The notes: a model not told the origin generated them from the letters alone. A stretch of DNA of 64,000 nt from Paenibacillus montaniterrae (GCF_018403185.1 NZ_BOSE01000006.1:62001-126000), one strand, 5' to 3'. Positions 42,011 to 51,577 are shown, numbered from the stretch's first letter. Numbers and translations are program-made.

Positions 42011-42748
42011 TTACTTAACATCCTCAGCGATAAAGTAGCTGTAGCTGGCTAGCAGGCCAAGCACAAATACCGCTGCTATCACTCCAAGCGCTGCAAGCGG
42101 CGAGTAGCTGTATTTTTCAATATCGCCGCTGGCAACCAGATAGGCGCCCGTCCACGGGAAAAAAGCGCCCAAATCCTCATTGGAAACCGCCACATTGCCC
42201 AGCATTACAGTTGCAGCGGCAATAATGGTTGGCACCAAGCTTTTCATCCACAGTGTAATGAACACGAAAGGCGTCATTGTACAATACAGCAGCAAGCAGC
42301 CGGTCACATATTGCTGCAGCGATTGAGCTGCAATCGCCAAGCTGAAATGATCCGCTTTGCCGAGCCAAGCGAATATTAACGCGCCCAGCCACGCTACTAC
42401 GGTAAGCAGCAGCATCCACAGCAGCAGCATGACAAGCTTCGCCGTAAGAAAATGCGTCTTGGACACAGGAATGGTCAGCACGCTTTTCAGTGTGCGCTCC
42501 GTATACTCGCGGCTAAATAAGTAAGCGGCGATGACACCATATACAACGATGCCGAACAAAATAAGTACATAATGATTCGTTTGATCAAACATGCCCTCGT
42601 AGGTGAATATAACTGGCTCATTGCTCAGCCTATGCTTTAATAGTGCTGCAAATACCATCGTGGGCGCTACCATCCCGCCCAGCAAGCTAATGAACAGCAT
42701 CTTTGAGCGCTTCAGCTTCATGCATTCCGCAATAATTAAATCAACCAA
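42011..42748 (-). CDS. ABC-2 permease, bacitracin-transport (BcrB) type
   Basis: About 245 residues with six hydrophobic segments; the block FSREYTERTLKSVLTIPVSKTHFL (shown here in part as TERTLKSVLTIPVSK) after helix 2 is typical of BcrB and lantibiotic-immunity permeases. TTG 42748 is preferred because GGCGGTGG lies 5 nt upstream; a TTG at 42763 has no site. The start overlaps the ATPase stop codon (TTGGTTGA), so the two are coupled. It should protect against a cell-wall-active peptide. Confidence 0.85.
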   Translation of the reverse strand: MVDLIIAECMKLKRSKMLFISLLGGMVAPTMVFAALLKHRLSNEPVIFTYEGMFDQTNHYVLILFGIVVYGVIAAYLFSREYTERTLKSVLTIPVSKTHFLTAKLVMLLLWMLLLTVVAWLGALIFAWLGKADHFSLAIAAQSLQQYVTGCLLLYCTMTPFVFITLWMKSLVPTIIAAATVMLGNVAVSNEDLGAFFPWTGAYLVASGDIEKYSYSPLAALGVIAAVFVLGLLASYSYFIAEDVK

Positions 42749-43664
42749 TATCGCCACCGCCAATCAGCTTGGTAAAGTAATCCTCCAGCTTGTCCTCGCT
42801 CACCAGCATTTCATGCACTTGAAGGCCACTGGCAACAAAAGCTGAATTGAACTGTGAGCGCAGTTCAAGCGCCGTATAAATCCTTAGCTTATTGTCCGTA
42901 TGCACCTGATAATCGTTAATGCCAAATTGCTGCTCCAAAAGCAGGCAGGCCTTATTGACATCGGACACTTCTAGCTGTACATATTGGCGATTGCGCTCAT
43001 GCAGCTTGGCTATTGACACCTCTTCCATCAAGCGCCCCTTATGCATAACACCGATAATATCCGCAAGCTGCTCAATTTCACTTAAAATATGGCTGGATAT
43101 AAGTATCGTTGTGCCCCGCTCCCGACACAATGCTTCTAAATATTGGCGAACAACAGTAATGCCTACTGGGTCCAGTCCATTTATCGGCTCATCCAATATA
43201 AGCAGCTCAGGCTCATGCATAACAGCAGCAGCTATGCCGAGGCGCTGCTTCATGCCTAATGAATAATTGGCAAAGGTTTTCTTCCGTTCCTGATGCAGCC
43301 CTACAATTTCAAGCGCTTGCTCGACACTGCTTTGATACTGCTGTCCGCGCAGCCTTGCAATAATTTGCAAATTTTCTTTTCCGGTCAGGTTTTCATAAAA
43401 GCCGGGCATCTCCAGCATCGAGCCGATTCGTCGGTATGTCATTTTAGGGTTGTGCAGATGCGGCTTGCCAAACAATAAAATTTCACCAGAGCTTGGCCTG
43501 GCAAGGTTGAGCAGCATTCGCATCAGCGTCGTTTTGCCTGCTCCATTGCGGCCAAGCAAGCCATATATTTTTCCTTTTGGCACATGCAGATCGACTTGAT
43601 CAACGCCAAGCTGCTCGGCAAAGCGCTTCGTTAGTTGTCGCGTCTCAATTACGTATTCGCTCAT
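42741..43664 (-). CDS. ABC ATP-binding protein, bacitracin-transport (BcrA) type
   Basis: A 307-residue ATPase. Walker A GRNGAGKTT, signature YSLGMKQRLGIAAAV and Walker B LLILDEPINGLDP are intact, and the YSLGMKQR form is the one found in BcrA/lantibiotic-immunity proteins. A C-terminal domain (about 215-307) follows. It is the first gene of the pair. The two-component genes lie upstream in the same direction, 76 bp away. Confidence 0.9.
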   Translation of the reverse strand: MSEYVIETRQLTKRFAEQLGVDQVDLHVPKGKIYGLLGRNGAGKTTLMRMLLNLARPSSGEILLFGKPHLHNPKMTYRRIGSMLEMPGFYENLTGKENLQIIARLRGQQYQSSVEQALEIVGLHQERKKTFANYSLGMKQRLGIAAAVMHEPELLILDEPINGLDPVGITVVRQYLEALCRERGTTILISSHILSEIEQLADIIGVMHKGRLMEEVSIAKLHERNRQYVQLEVSDVNKACLLLEQQFGINDYQVHTDNKLRIYTALELRSQFNSAFVASGLQVHEMLVSEDKLEDYFTKLIGGGDIG

Positions 43665-43740
43665 CGAGCTATCCCCCTTTTCACAGCATCAGTATAGCAA
43701 AGAAAGCTGACATGGCTATTGCCCATTCCTTACTTTTTTC

Positions 43741-44658
43741 TTAAACGGGGGAAAAGGTTATCGTAAAGGTTGAGCCGGCACCAGGCGTGCTTGCAGCTTC
43801 AATCGTCCCTCCCTGCATCTCGCATAGCTGTTTGGCAATCCACAGTCCAAGGCCGCTGCTAGACCTGCTGCGGGACGAATCTGCTTTATACAGCCGTTCA
43901 AAAATTTGCTGCAGCTGCTGCTCATCCATTCCGATGCCGTTGTCGGCAATAATCAATTGAATGCCCTGTTTGCCTCGTCTAGCTGCCAGAGCGGGCTTGA
44001 GCGAGATATGCAGCGAGGTGCATTGGCTATGGACGATCGCATTATGGATTACATTGGAGATGATTCGCCCTGCCGCAGCTTCATCAAGCTCTGTCCAAAC
44101 CGCTTGCTCTGGCAGGCTTGCGCTCAGCTCAATCGAATGCTGCTCGAAAACCGGCAGCCACTCTATGATCGTCTGCCTGGCAAGCTCCGCCAAATCAACC
44201 TTTCTCATAGATAATACCATCGCATTGGAATCGATTTTAAACCAGTCAAATAATGTATCCACCAGCTTGTTCAAATCGTAGGCTTTCTTGCGAGCCACGC
44301 TAATATAATGCGGCTGCTCCTCCCGCGCAGGCACCCCGTCCTCCAAAGCATCTAAATAACCTAATAGGGAAGCTAGCGGAGTGCGCACATCATGGGACAA
44401 ACTTGTCATTAGCTCCTTGTTCGCCTGTTCAATTTTTTTCTGCTCAGCCAGCCGCACATGATAGCTGTGCATCAAGCTGTTGAACTGATAGCTGACCTGT
44501 GACAACAACCCGTTTCCTTTGCTGTACAGCTTGCGCTGCTCTCCGCGCTCCAATCCTTGCATGACCTCCAGCATTTGCTTCAATGCTTGTCTTTGCTTAA
44601 TCAGCTGCCAAAGCAGCAAGCCTGCCAGCAGCGCCAGTGCAGCGATTGCGATCATCAT
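43741..44658 (-). CDS. sensor histidine kinase
   Basis: A 305-residue kinase with only one N-terminal membrane helix and no outer domain, then a HAMP-like linker. The phospho-acceptor lies in SLSHDVRTPLASLLGY (His near 89), the N box in NVIHNAIVH, and the G boxes are DNGIGMD and GLGLWIAKQL. With so little outside the membrane it probably senses through partner proteins, as BceS does through its transporter. Its ATG overlaps the stop of the response regulator gene (ATGA). Confidence 0.9.
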   Translation of the reverse strand: MMIAIAALALLAGLLLWQLIKQRQALKQMLEVMQGLERGEQRKLYSKGNGLLSQVSYQFNSLMHSYHVRLAEQKKIEQANKELMTSLSHDVRTPLASLLGYLDALEDGVPAREEQPHYISVARKKAYDLNKLVDTLFDWFKIDSNAMVLSMRKVDLAELARQTIIEWLPVFEQHSIELSASLPEQAVWTELDEAAAGRIISNVIHNAIVHSQCTSLHISLKPALAARRGKQGIQLIIADNGIGMDEQQLQQIFERLYKADSSRSRSSSGLGLWIAKQLCEMQGGTIEAASTPGAGSTFTITFSPV

Positions 44659-45386
44659 GCCTTGGCACCACCCGATTTGTCATATCCTTCACTGGCAAAT
44701 TTATAGCCGACTCCCCATACGGTTTGAATATAGCGCGGCTGCTCTGGATTCGACTCTATTTTTTTGCGTAGCCTGCGAATATGCACCATAATATTATTGT
44801 CGTCAAAGGCGTATTCATTCTCCCACACCGCCTGATAAATCTGCCGCTTGGTAAACACTCTGCCAGGCTGGGAAGCCAAATAATAAAGCAGATCAAATTC
44901 CTTTGCGGTCAGCTCCACATAAACGTTCTCAACATAAACCTCTCTCTTCTCCGGAATGATCTCCAGCCCCGATAACGTTAACCGCTTTAAGCTTTTGCTC
45001 TGCTGCTGCTCGCCGCCAAGCGTCGTATAGCGACGAATTAGCGATTGTACACGCGCCACAAATTCATGCGTGCTGAACGGCTTCGTGATATAATCGTCAG
45101 CACCGAGACGCAAGCCTGATACCTTGTCAATCTCGCTGTCCTTCGCCGTAAGCATAAGCACCGGAACATGGCTAATTTTGCGCAGCTCCGTCAGCACCTC
45201 GAAGCCATTCAGCTCAGGTAGCATCACATCCAGAATGACGAGCTGATAGCGTTGGTTTAGCGCCTCTGCAAGTCCGGACTTGCCATCATGCTTTAACATC
45301 ACCGTATAATTTTCCATTTCCAAATATGTTTTCAGAAGCGCGCACAGCTCCCGATCATCATCTATCATCAATATATTTTGCGACAT
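44655..45386 (-). CDS. OmpR-family response regulator
   Basis: A 243-residue regulator: receiver domain with IDDDRE at the start and the phospho-Asp in LVILDVMLPELNGFE, then a winged-helix DNA-binding domain (VYVELTAKEFDLLYYLA, DNNIMVHIRRLRKKIE, TVWGVGYKF). ATG 45386 is chosen because GGTGG lies 8 nt upstream; the frame extends to 45488 without a site. It likely controls the BcrAB-type transporter downstream. Confidence 0.92.
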   Translation of the reverse strand: MSQNILMIDDDRELCALLKTYLEMENYTVMLKHDGKSGLAEALNQRYQLVILDVMLPELNGFEVLTELRKISHVPVLMLTAKDSEIDKVSGLRLGADDYITKPFSTHEFVARVQSLIRRYTTLGGEQQQSKSLKRLTLSGLEIIPEKREVYVENVYVELTAKEFDLLYYLASQPGRVFTKRQIYQAVWENEYAFDDNNIMVHIRRLRKKIESNPEQPRYIQTVWGVGYKFASEGYDKSGGAKA

Positions 45387-45542
45387 ATTCGCCACCACCT
45401 TTATAGCCATTTTATATCCTGCACATCGTTTAAAGCCAGAATAAGCATCTATAGCCTGGGCATCGTAGCCATGCCCAACACTATACATGCTTATCCTTAC
45501 ATTCTCGAAATACTTCGAGATGCCGCACCAGCAGTTCAGCCA

Positions 45543-46748
45543 TTACAGAAACAGCAAGCCTCCGGCCGCTCCAGCCAGTACAACGACCCAGGAAGGCAGC
45601 TTCCAAAATACAAGCAGCACAAACAATATTGCAGCAAACACAAAGTCTATCGGCGCCATGATCGTTGTTTTCCATAGCGGATCATACAGTGCCGCTAGCA
45701 AAATGCCGACCACCGCTGCATTAATGCCCGCTAGCGCCGCTTGCACCTTGGCGCTGCTGCGCAAAGCGTTCCAGAACGGCAACGCACCGATTACGAGCAA
45801 AAATGAAGGCAAAAATATCGCAAGCGTTGCAAGCACTGCTCCGGAAAAGCCTTGCGCGAAATAGCCCAAATATGCTGAAATCGTAAACAGCGGCCCCGGC
45901 ACAGCCTGCGTTGCGCCATAGCCGGCCAGAAAGGTCTGCTCGCTAATTCCGCCTACCGCTACAACCTCCTGCTGAAGCAAGGGCAGCACAACATGCCCGC
46001 CGCCAAATACTAATGAACCGACACGATAGAAGCTGTCGAACAGATTGAGCCAGTCCAGTCCAGCATATTGACTGACAAGCGGCAACACGGCCAGCAATAC
46101 AAAAAACAATGCAATACACCATACAGCAAGGCTACGGCTGACCGAAATTTGCAGGCTAATCGGCTCGGCATTCGCCGCATGACGATAAAGCAGCAAACCC
46201 GCAAGGCCAGCCAGCACAATCACTAAAATTTGCGCAAATGCCGTTTGCCAAAGCAGCACAACTGCCGCCGCCAATATGGCAATCGTCGCTCTTGAGCGAT
46301 CAGGGGCCAGCTTTTGCCCCATCGACAGCACCGCCTGAGCAACGATTGCCACCGCTACCAGCTTTAGCCCGTGCAGCCAGCCGCCATCAGCGAGCTGTCC
46401 GTTTTGCAGCAGCAAGGCAAAGATTAGCAACGCCAGCACGGAGGGCAGCGTAAAGCCGAGCCAGGCGAGCAGGCCGCCCCATAGCCCGGCGCGCACAATG
46501 CCGATTCCGATGCCAACCTGACTGCTGGCAGGACCCGGCAGAAACTGGCATAAGGCAACAAGATCCGCATAGCTCCGCTCATCCAGCCATTTTCTGCGCT
46601 GGACATACTCATTATGAAAATAAGCCAAATGCGCAACAGGTCCGCCAAATGAAGTCAAGCCCAGCTTAAAGGATACGGCAATCACCTCAAGCAGCGCCTT
46701 AAGTCTGGGCTGCCGCTTGGACTGCGCGGGCAATTGATCACTCTGCAT
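45543..46748 (-). CDS. chrA: chromate transporter, ChrA family
   Basis: A 401-residue membrane protein with two homologous halves. The first half has FGGPVAHLAYFHNEYV and CQFLPGPASSQVGIGIG, the second has FGGGHVVLPLLQQEVV and YGATQAVPGPLFTISAYLG, the paired motifs of long-chain ChrA transporters. It exports chromate; some relatives act on other oxyanions. ATG 46748 is chosen for AAGGAGG 11 nt upstream. It is transcribed alone. Confidence 0.9.
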   Translation of the reverse strand: MQSDQLPAQSKRQPRLKALLEVIAVSFKLGLTSFGGPVAHLAYFHNEYVQRRKWLDERSYADLVALCQFLPGPASSQVGIGIGIVRAGLWGGLLAWLGFTLPSVLALLIFALLLQNGQLADGGWLHGLKLVAVAIVAQAVLSMGQKLAPDRSRATIAILAAAVVLLWQTAFAQILVIVLAGLAGLLLYRHAANAEPISLQISVSRSLAVWCIALFFVLLAVLPLVSQYAGLDWLNLFDSFYRVGSLVFGGGHVVLPLLQQEVVAVGGISEQTFLAGYGATQAVPGPLFTISAYLGYFAQGFSGAVLATLAIFLPSFLLVIGALPFWNALRSSAKVQAALAGINAAVVGILLAALYDPLWKTTIMAPIDFVFAAILFVLLVFWKLPSWVVVLAGAAGGLLFL

Positions 46749-47070
46749 AATAATCGATTCCTCCTTATATGGATGCAGGCCGAACACCTGCTAATCTTCG
46801 ATGATTAGGATGGGCATGTACGTTAATCCTTTACATCATAGGGGAAGCGACTGCTACATTCAATACATGAATTGTTAATTTTTTGTTTACGGAATATGAA
46901 GCTTTGCCGCAGCATAGCCAGCCTCGCGCTGATTCTGCGCACTGCTTATTCAAGCCCTGCGACAGTTGAAGTCGAGCTTTGTTCAACGGCTGCTGCTGTG
47001 CTATAATACGGTGTAAAATTTCACTTATTACCGAGTTTAATTAATGTATTAGAAAGCCGAGGAGTCTATC
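46749..47070. other. intergenic region with the promoter of the BusR-like gene
   Basis: The plus-strand promoter is TTGTTC (46979-46984), 17-bp spacer, TATAAT (47002-47007). Between 46800 and 46970 I see no gene. A divergent promoter for chrA is likely but not identified. Confidence 0.55.
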
Positions 47071-47703
47071 ATGCACGAGGTTACAGGATATAAATCAATT
47101 GCCCTCGATATTGCGCAGCGCATCGTAAGCGGAGAGTTTCCGATCAATGGAAAAATATCAGGAAGATCTTTGCTGGCCAGCCAATATCATGTCTCACCCG
47201 AAACGATCCGCAAAGCAATTGCACTGCTGAAGGACGAGAACATTGTTCATGTTTCGCAAGGCAAGGAGATTGTCATTCTATCCGATCAAAATGCTTACAA
47301 CTACATTACGAAGCACAACTATCTCAAATCCGCCTATTCCCTCAAGCAGGAGCTGCAGCAGCTGCTTCAGCAAAAAAAGGAGCTTGACCGCCGCTTTGAA
47401 GGCTTGCTGGGCGAAATTATTCAGGCCTCTGACCGTCTGAAAAATTTGAAGCCCTACCATCCGGTAGAAATTAAAATTGACGAGCCTTCACATGCTGTAG
47501 GCAAAACAATAGGCAATCTGCTTTTTTGGCAGCATACTGGCGCCACAATTATTGCCTTGCGCAGAGGCACGGAAGTTTTTATATCTCCAGGCCCACATGT
47601 CGTTCTACTCGCTTATGATATTTTGGTGGTTGTTGGTGACGGAAATGTTCAGGAGCGTACTGAGCAATTTCTTAATCAGCCCACGATTCCAGTTCAATCC
47701 TAA
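47071..47703 (+). CDS. busR: GntR-type regulator with RCK_C domain, BusR-like
   Basis: A 210-residue regulator: winged helix of the GntR family (about 5-75; SLLASQYHVSPETIRKAIAL), a coiled-coil (about 88-125, rich in Gln and Leu) and a C-terminal RCK_C/TrkA_C domain (about 135-205; KTIGNLLFWQHTGATIIALRR). This exact architecture defines BusR, a repressor of glycine-betaine importers that needs cyclic di-AMP bound at the RCK_C domain. The osmoprotectant operon directly downstream and an inverted repeat over its promoter support the same role here. It ends in its own strong terminator. Confidence 0.88.
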   Translation: MHEVTGYKSIALDIAQRIVSGEFPINGKISGRSLLASQYHVSPETIRKAIALLKDENIVHVSQGKEIVILSDQNAYNYITKHNYLKSAYSLKQELQQLLQQKKELDRRFEGLLGEIIQASDRLKNLKPYHPVEIKIDEPSHAVGKTIGNLLFWQHTGATIIALRRGTEVFISPGPHVVLLAYDILVVVGDGNVQERTEQFLNQPTIPVQS

Positions 47704-47713
47704 TTTCAATCCT

Positions 47714-47762
47714 AAACGGTTTATTTCACTGCATGCCCGCGGTGAAATAAACCGTTTTTTGT
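47714..47762 (+). terminator. Rho-independent terminator of the BusR-like gene
   Basis: A perfect 16-bp stem (47714-47729 with 47742-47757, loop 12) followed by TTTTTTG. Confidence 0.9.
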
Positions 47763-47790
47763 GTTTTTCTACACAAGCAATTTCTCCTGC

Positions 47791-47847
47791 AACAAACAAC
47801 TTGTACAAGTATAATAGGTTGTTTGTTTTAAAAAGCTATGTTATAGT
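47791..47847 (+). promoter_or_regulatory. promoter of the opuC operon with overlapping operator-like inverted repeat
   Basis: The promoter is TTGTTT (47819-47824), 17-bp spacer, TATAGT (47842-47847). A perfect 10-bp inverted repeat, AACAAACAAC (47791-47800) with GTTGTTTGTT (47818-47827), spacer 17, covers the -35 box; inside it TTGTACAA is itself a palindrome. It is well placed to bind a multimeric repressor such as the BusR-like protein. Confidence 0.65.
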
Positions 47848-47995
47848 ACTACATATCATGTTGCCGCAGCTATTCAACCGATTGCCCCGTTCATTCCCAT
47901 TTGCACTTTCTTCAATAGCGTTAAGGATTGCTAAGCTGAACACCATTTATTGAACGTAAAACATTTTGTTCAAAATCAATTAAAGGAGGTCAGCT

Positions 47996-49153
47996 ATGAT
48001 TGAATTTAAAGCTGTTAACAAAACGTATGACGATGGTCATCAAGTACTGAAAAATTTAAATTTGAAAATTAATGAAGGGGAAATTACCGTTCTTATCGGA
48101 CCTAGCGGATGCGGGAAAACGACAACTATGAAGCTGATTAATCGTTTGATTGCTCCTTCTTCAGGTGAAATCAACATTCATCATGAAAATATTGCAGCAA
48201 TCGATCCGATTAAGCTGAGAAGAAAAATTGGCTATGTTATTCAAAACATAGGGCTGTTTCCGCATATGACGATCGCGCAAAATATCGGGGTTGTGCCTCG
48301 TCTGCTCAAATGGGATAAAGAGAGAATCAATGCCAGAGTTGATGAGCTGCTAACACTTGTAGGACTCGATCCGCACATTTATCGCAATCGCTATCCTTCC
48401 GAGCTTAGCGGCGGGCAACAGCAGCGGGTCGGAGTTGTGCGGGCCTTGGCCGCCAACCCTGATCTTATTTTGATGGATGAGCCGTTCAGCGCGCTCGATC
48501 CGATTAGCCGCGAGCAGCTGCAGGATGAACTGGTAAGACTGCAGCAGGAAATTAAAACATCGATTGTATTCGTCACTCATGATATGGATGAAGCCATTAA
48601 AATAGCAGACACCATTGTCATTATGAAGGATGGCGAAATTGTGCAGTCAGGTGCGCCTGAGCATATATTGCGCCACCCTGCCAATGACTTCGTAAAAAGC
48701 TTTATCGGCGCCAAACGGATGCAAGCGCTGCAAATGCAGATGGAGCCGATTGTCGATGATGTGATGGTAGAAAATCCCGCAACCACTTACCCTTCACGAG
48801 GGCTGGCGTATGCGGTGAAGCTAATGGAAAAGCGCAAGGTTGACTCCTTACTCGTCGTCGATAAAAACAACAAGCTGCTTGGCAGCGTATCCATTTATCA
48901 AGTATTGGATCAATACAAGGATGAGACGAAGCTCGTCGCTGATGTGATGAAGCCGATTCAATATGCCGTCTCCTCTGGAACGACGCTTACTGCCGCGCTA
49001 AATATGATGAATGAGCATCAGCTGTCCAATGTGCCGGTTATAAAAGGCAAGCATGAATTTGTCGGTCTAATTACGAAGGGCTCGATGGTTAGCTATATGA
49101 CCGATTTATATGCGGTTGATGCAGTCGGAGGCGAGAGCCATGCCGTTCATTAA
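47996..49153 (+). CDS. opuCA: osmoprotectant ABC ATPase with CBS domains
   Basis: A 385-residue ATPase: Walker A GPSGCGKTT, signature LSGGQQQRVGVVRAL, Walker B LILMDEPFSALDP, all intact. The C-terminal 130 residues form two CBS domains (DSLLVVDKNNKLLGS and NVPVIKGKHEFVGLI), as in OpuCA/OpuBA, which respond to ionic strength or nucleotides. AAAGGAGGTC precedes the ATG. It is the first gene of opuCA-CB-CC-CD, importing choline, betaine or carnitine at high osmolarity. Confidence 0.92.
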   Translation: MIEFKAVNKTYDDGHQVLKNLNLKINEGEITVLIGPSGCGKTTTMKLINRLIAPSSGEINIHHENIAAIDPIKLRRKIGYVIQNIGLFPHMTIAQNIGVVPRLLKWDKERINARVDELLTLVGLDPHIYRNRYPSELSGGQQQRVGVVRALAANPDLILMDEPFSALDPISREQLQDELVRLQQEIKTSIVFVTHDMDEAIKIADTIVIMKDGEIVQSGAPEHILRHPANDFVKSFIGAKRMQALQMQMEPIVDDVMVENPATTYPSRGLAYAVKLMEKRKVDSLLVVDKNNKLLGSVSIYQVLDQYKDETKLVADVMKPIQYAVSSGTTLTAALNMMNEHQLSNVPVIKGKHEFVGLITKGSMVSYMTDLYAVDAVGGESHAVH

Positions 49154-49802
49154 TACGATTAGCAGCTTCTTCTCCTTTTTGCAGGAGCGCTACCCGGATA
49201 TTTTAACGGCAACACGCGAGCATTTGACAATCGCGGCAATTTCAGTGCTGTTAAGCACGCTCGTGGCAGTGCCAACCGGGATGTATCTGGCAAAAAACAA
49301 AGCAAAATGGCTGCACAGCACCGTATTTTCCATTGCCAACCTGTTTCAGACGATTCCAAGCCTTGCTTTGCTGGCACTATTAATTCCGCTGCTGGGCATT
49401 GGACTCAAGCCTGCGATATTCGCGCTGTTTCTGTATGCGCTGCTGCCGATTTTGCGTAATACGCTGGCAGGCTTTCAGTCTGTTGACCAATCCGTAATCG
49501 ACGCTGCCAAAGGGATGGGCTATAGCGCGACGCAGCGTCTGTTTCATATTCAACTGCCGCTGGCCTTTCCGTATATGATGTCGGGCTTGCGCATGACAAC
49601 TGTTTATATTATAAGCTGGACGACTTTAGCGGCATTAATCGGCGCTGGCGGGCTTGGCCAGCTCATCGTTTCAGGCATTGGCGTAAATCGCAAAGAGCTG
49701 ATTCTGGCAGGAGCGCTAGCAGCGATTCTGCTCACACTGTTGACCGACCAAATTCTTGGTTTGATTGAGCGTAAAATGTTCAAGCGGGCAAAATCCGCTT
49801 AA
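49140..49802 (+). CDS. opuCB: osmoprotectant ABC permease
   Basis: A 220-residue permease with five or six hydrophobic segments and the EAA-type loop GMGYSATQRLFHIQLPLAFP. ATG 49140 has GGAGGCG upstream and overlaps the end of opuCA by 14 bp; the longer frame from 49110 has no site. It pairs with the permease at 50801. Confidence 0.9.
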   Translation: MPFINTISSFFSFLQERYPDILTATREHLTIAAISVLLSTLVAVPTGMYLAKNKAKWLHSTVFSIANLFQTIPSLALLALLIPLLGIGLKPAIFALFLYALLPILRNTLAGFQSVDQSVIDAAKGMGYSATQRLFHIQLPLAFPYMMSGLRMTTVYIISWTTLAALIGAGGLGQLIVSGIGVNRKELILAGALAAILLTLLTDQILGLIERKMFKRAKSA

Positions 49803-49876
49803 AACGGCAACAACAAGAGCAATAACAATAGCAAGAGCTATTGGCAATTTATTTTTATAATATTCGAGGTGGTTTG

Positions 49877-50779
49877 ATGAAGAAGCATAAGATTCGTTTT
49901 TTTGCCCTGTTCACATTAACTGCAATTTTAGTATTGGCAGGCTGCAGCAATAGCAGCTCAGATAAAATCAAAATAGGAACGCAAACGTATTCCGAGCCAA
50001 AAATTATCGCTGAAATGTATAAGGCGCTGATCGAGGCGAATACGGATATTGCCGTTGATATTGTCCCAGACTTGGCAGCAAGCCCGATCGTAATCCAGTC
50101 CTTGGACAAAAACGATATTCAGATGGCTACGCTCTATACGGGTGAGATTTTCAACGGTCATTTTGAAATCGAGGATACGAAGGATCGTCAGAAGGTGCTG
50201 GAGCAAGCGCAGCAAGGCTTCGATGAGACGTTTGGCTTCAAATGGTTCGATCCTTTTGGCTTTGAAAACACGTACGCCTTTACCGTTCGCCAGGAGCTGG
50301 CTGATCAATACGGACTGAACACCGTCTCTGATCTGAAGGAGCATGCCGATACGTTGAAGCTGGGCGTCGATACAACATGGCTTGAGCGTGACAGCGATGG
50401 CTATCGCGCCTTCCAGGAGCATTATGGCTTCAAGTTCAACGAAAGCTTCCCGATGGAAATTTCGCTAGTGTATCAAGCGGTTGCCGATCAGCAGGTTGAC
50501 ATCGTGCTTGCTTATACGACAGATCCGGGGATCAAGGAGTTTAATTTGAAAACACTTGAGGACGATTTGCAGTTCTTCCCACCATACGATGCTTCGCCAG
50601 TATTGCGCAAGGATACGCTGGAGAAGCATCCTGAGCTGGAGGAAATCGTAACGATGCTCATTGGCAAAATTGATGCGCAGACGATGACCGCGCTTAACTA
50701 TGAGGTCGATGTAAACAAGCGCAGCCCGCAGGAAGTGGCGGTTGAATTTTTGAAAGCCAACAATTTGCTGCAGGATTAA
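49877..50779 (+). CDS. opuCC: osmoprotectant-binding lipoprotein
   Basis: A 300-residue lipoprotein: KKHKIRFF start, lipobox LAGC. The OpuAC/ProX-type domain follows (KIGTQTYSEPKIIAEMYKAL; ATLYTGEIFNG; VDIVLAYTTDPGI). ATG 49877 is chosen because GAGGTGG lies upstream; the frame opens at 49841. It delivers quaternary amines to the OpuCB/CD channel. The binding-cage aromatic residues cannot be assigned by eye. Confidence 0.9.
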   Translation: MKKHKIRFFALFTLTAILVLAGCSNSSSDKIKIGTQTYSEPKIIAEMYKALIEANTDIAVDIVPDLAASPIVIQSLDKNDIQMATLYTGEIFNGHFEIEDTKDRQKVLEQAQQGFDETFGFKWFDPFGFENTYAFTVRQELADQYGLNTVSDLKEHADTLKLGVDTTWLERDSDGYRAFQEHYGFKFNESFPMEISLVYQAVADQQVDIVLAYTTDPGIKEFNLKTLEDDLQFFPPYDASPVLRKDTLEKHPELEEIVTMLIGKIDAQTMTALNYEVDVNKRSPQEVAVEFLKANNLLQD

Positions 50780-50800
50780 CGCTAAGGATGTGATAGAGCT

Positions 50801-51514
50801 ATGAAGCTAGAGACAAATGGAGTTCTCGCCCTCCTTCAATATATGAGCGAGAATGCCACCACGCTGCTTGGTTTGACATTGGAGCATATTATAATGGTCT
50901 TGCTCGGCCTGGCGCTTGCTCTGCTCGTTGGCGTGCCATTGGGCGTGCTAAGTGCGAAGCATGAAAGACTCGCTTCGGTAATTCTGTCTGCGGCCAATAT
51001 ATTACAGGTCATCCCCAGCCTCGCGCTGCTGGCGCTATTGATGATGTTTCTTGGTCTGGGCTTTAAGACGATTGTTGTTGGCCTTTTCTGCTACTCGCTG
51101 CTGCCGATTATCCGCAACACCTATGTTGGCTTGAAGGAAATCGATCCGCATATTAACGAAGCAGGCAAAGGTCTCGGCATGAGCAATTGGCAGCTGCTTG
51201 TCAAGGTTCAGCTGCCGCTCTCGCTGCCCTTTCTAATGGCAGGCTTTCGCATCGCAGCAGTTATTGCGATCGGCGTCGCAACGCTTGCGCCGCTTATTGG
51301 CGGCGATGGCTTGGGCCGGGAAATTTATGCAGGACTGAATATGCGCAACAGCTTGAAAATATATGCCGGCGCCATTCCTGCCGCATTGCTGGCCATTATA
51401 GCGGATGTTGCGCTCGGCAAGCTGCAAAGCAAGCTTAAAAACAAGCATAATAAGCCGCAGCCTGAGCAAAAGCAGCTGCCGCTAACAGAGCAGGATAAAG
51501 CAATGACCGCTTAA
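50801..51514 (+). CDS. opuCD: osmoprotectant ABC permease
   Basis: A 237-residue permease with the EAA-type loop GLGMSNWQLLVKVQLPLSLP and a polar, Gln/Lys-rich C-terminal tail of about 25 residues. AAGGATGTGATAG precedes the ATG. It is the last gene of the operon and is followed by a terminator. Confidence 0.9.
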   Translation: MKLETNGVLALLQYMSENATTLLGLTLEHIIMVLLGLALALLVGVPLGVLSAKHERLASVILSAANILQVIPSLALLALLMMFLGLGFKTIVVGLFCYSLLPIIRNTYVGLKEIDPHINEAGKGLGMSNWQLLVKVQLPLSLPFLMAGFRIAAVIAIGVATLAPLIGGDGLGREIYAGLNMRNSLKIYAGAIPAALLAIIADVALGKLQSKLKNKHNKPQPEQKQLPLTEQDKAMTA

Positions 51515-51518
51515 TGAA

Positions 51519-51577
51519 AAAACTCCCCTTTGAGCGACAGTTGATTGATTAAGCTGTCTGCCTGAGGGGAGTTTTAT
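51519..51577 (+). terminator. terminator of the opuC operon
   Basis: AAAACTCCCCT (from 51519) pairs with AGGGGAGTTTT (51565-51575), with an inner GACAG/CTGTC stem and TTATT after it. It may also serve the convergent GH31 gene. Confidence 0.8.
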
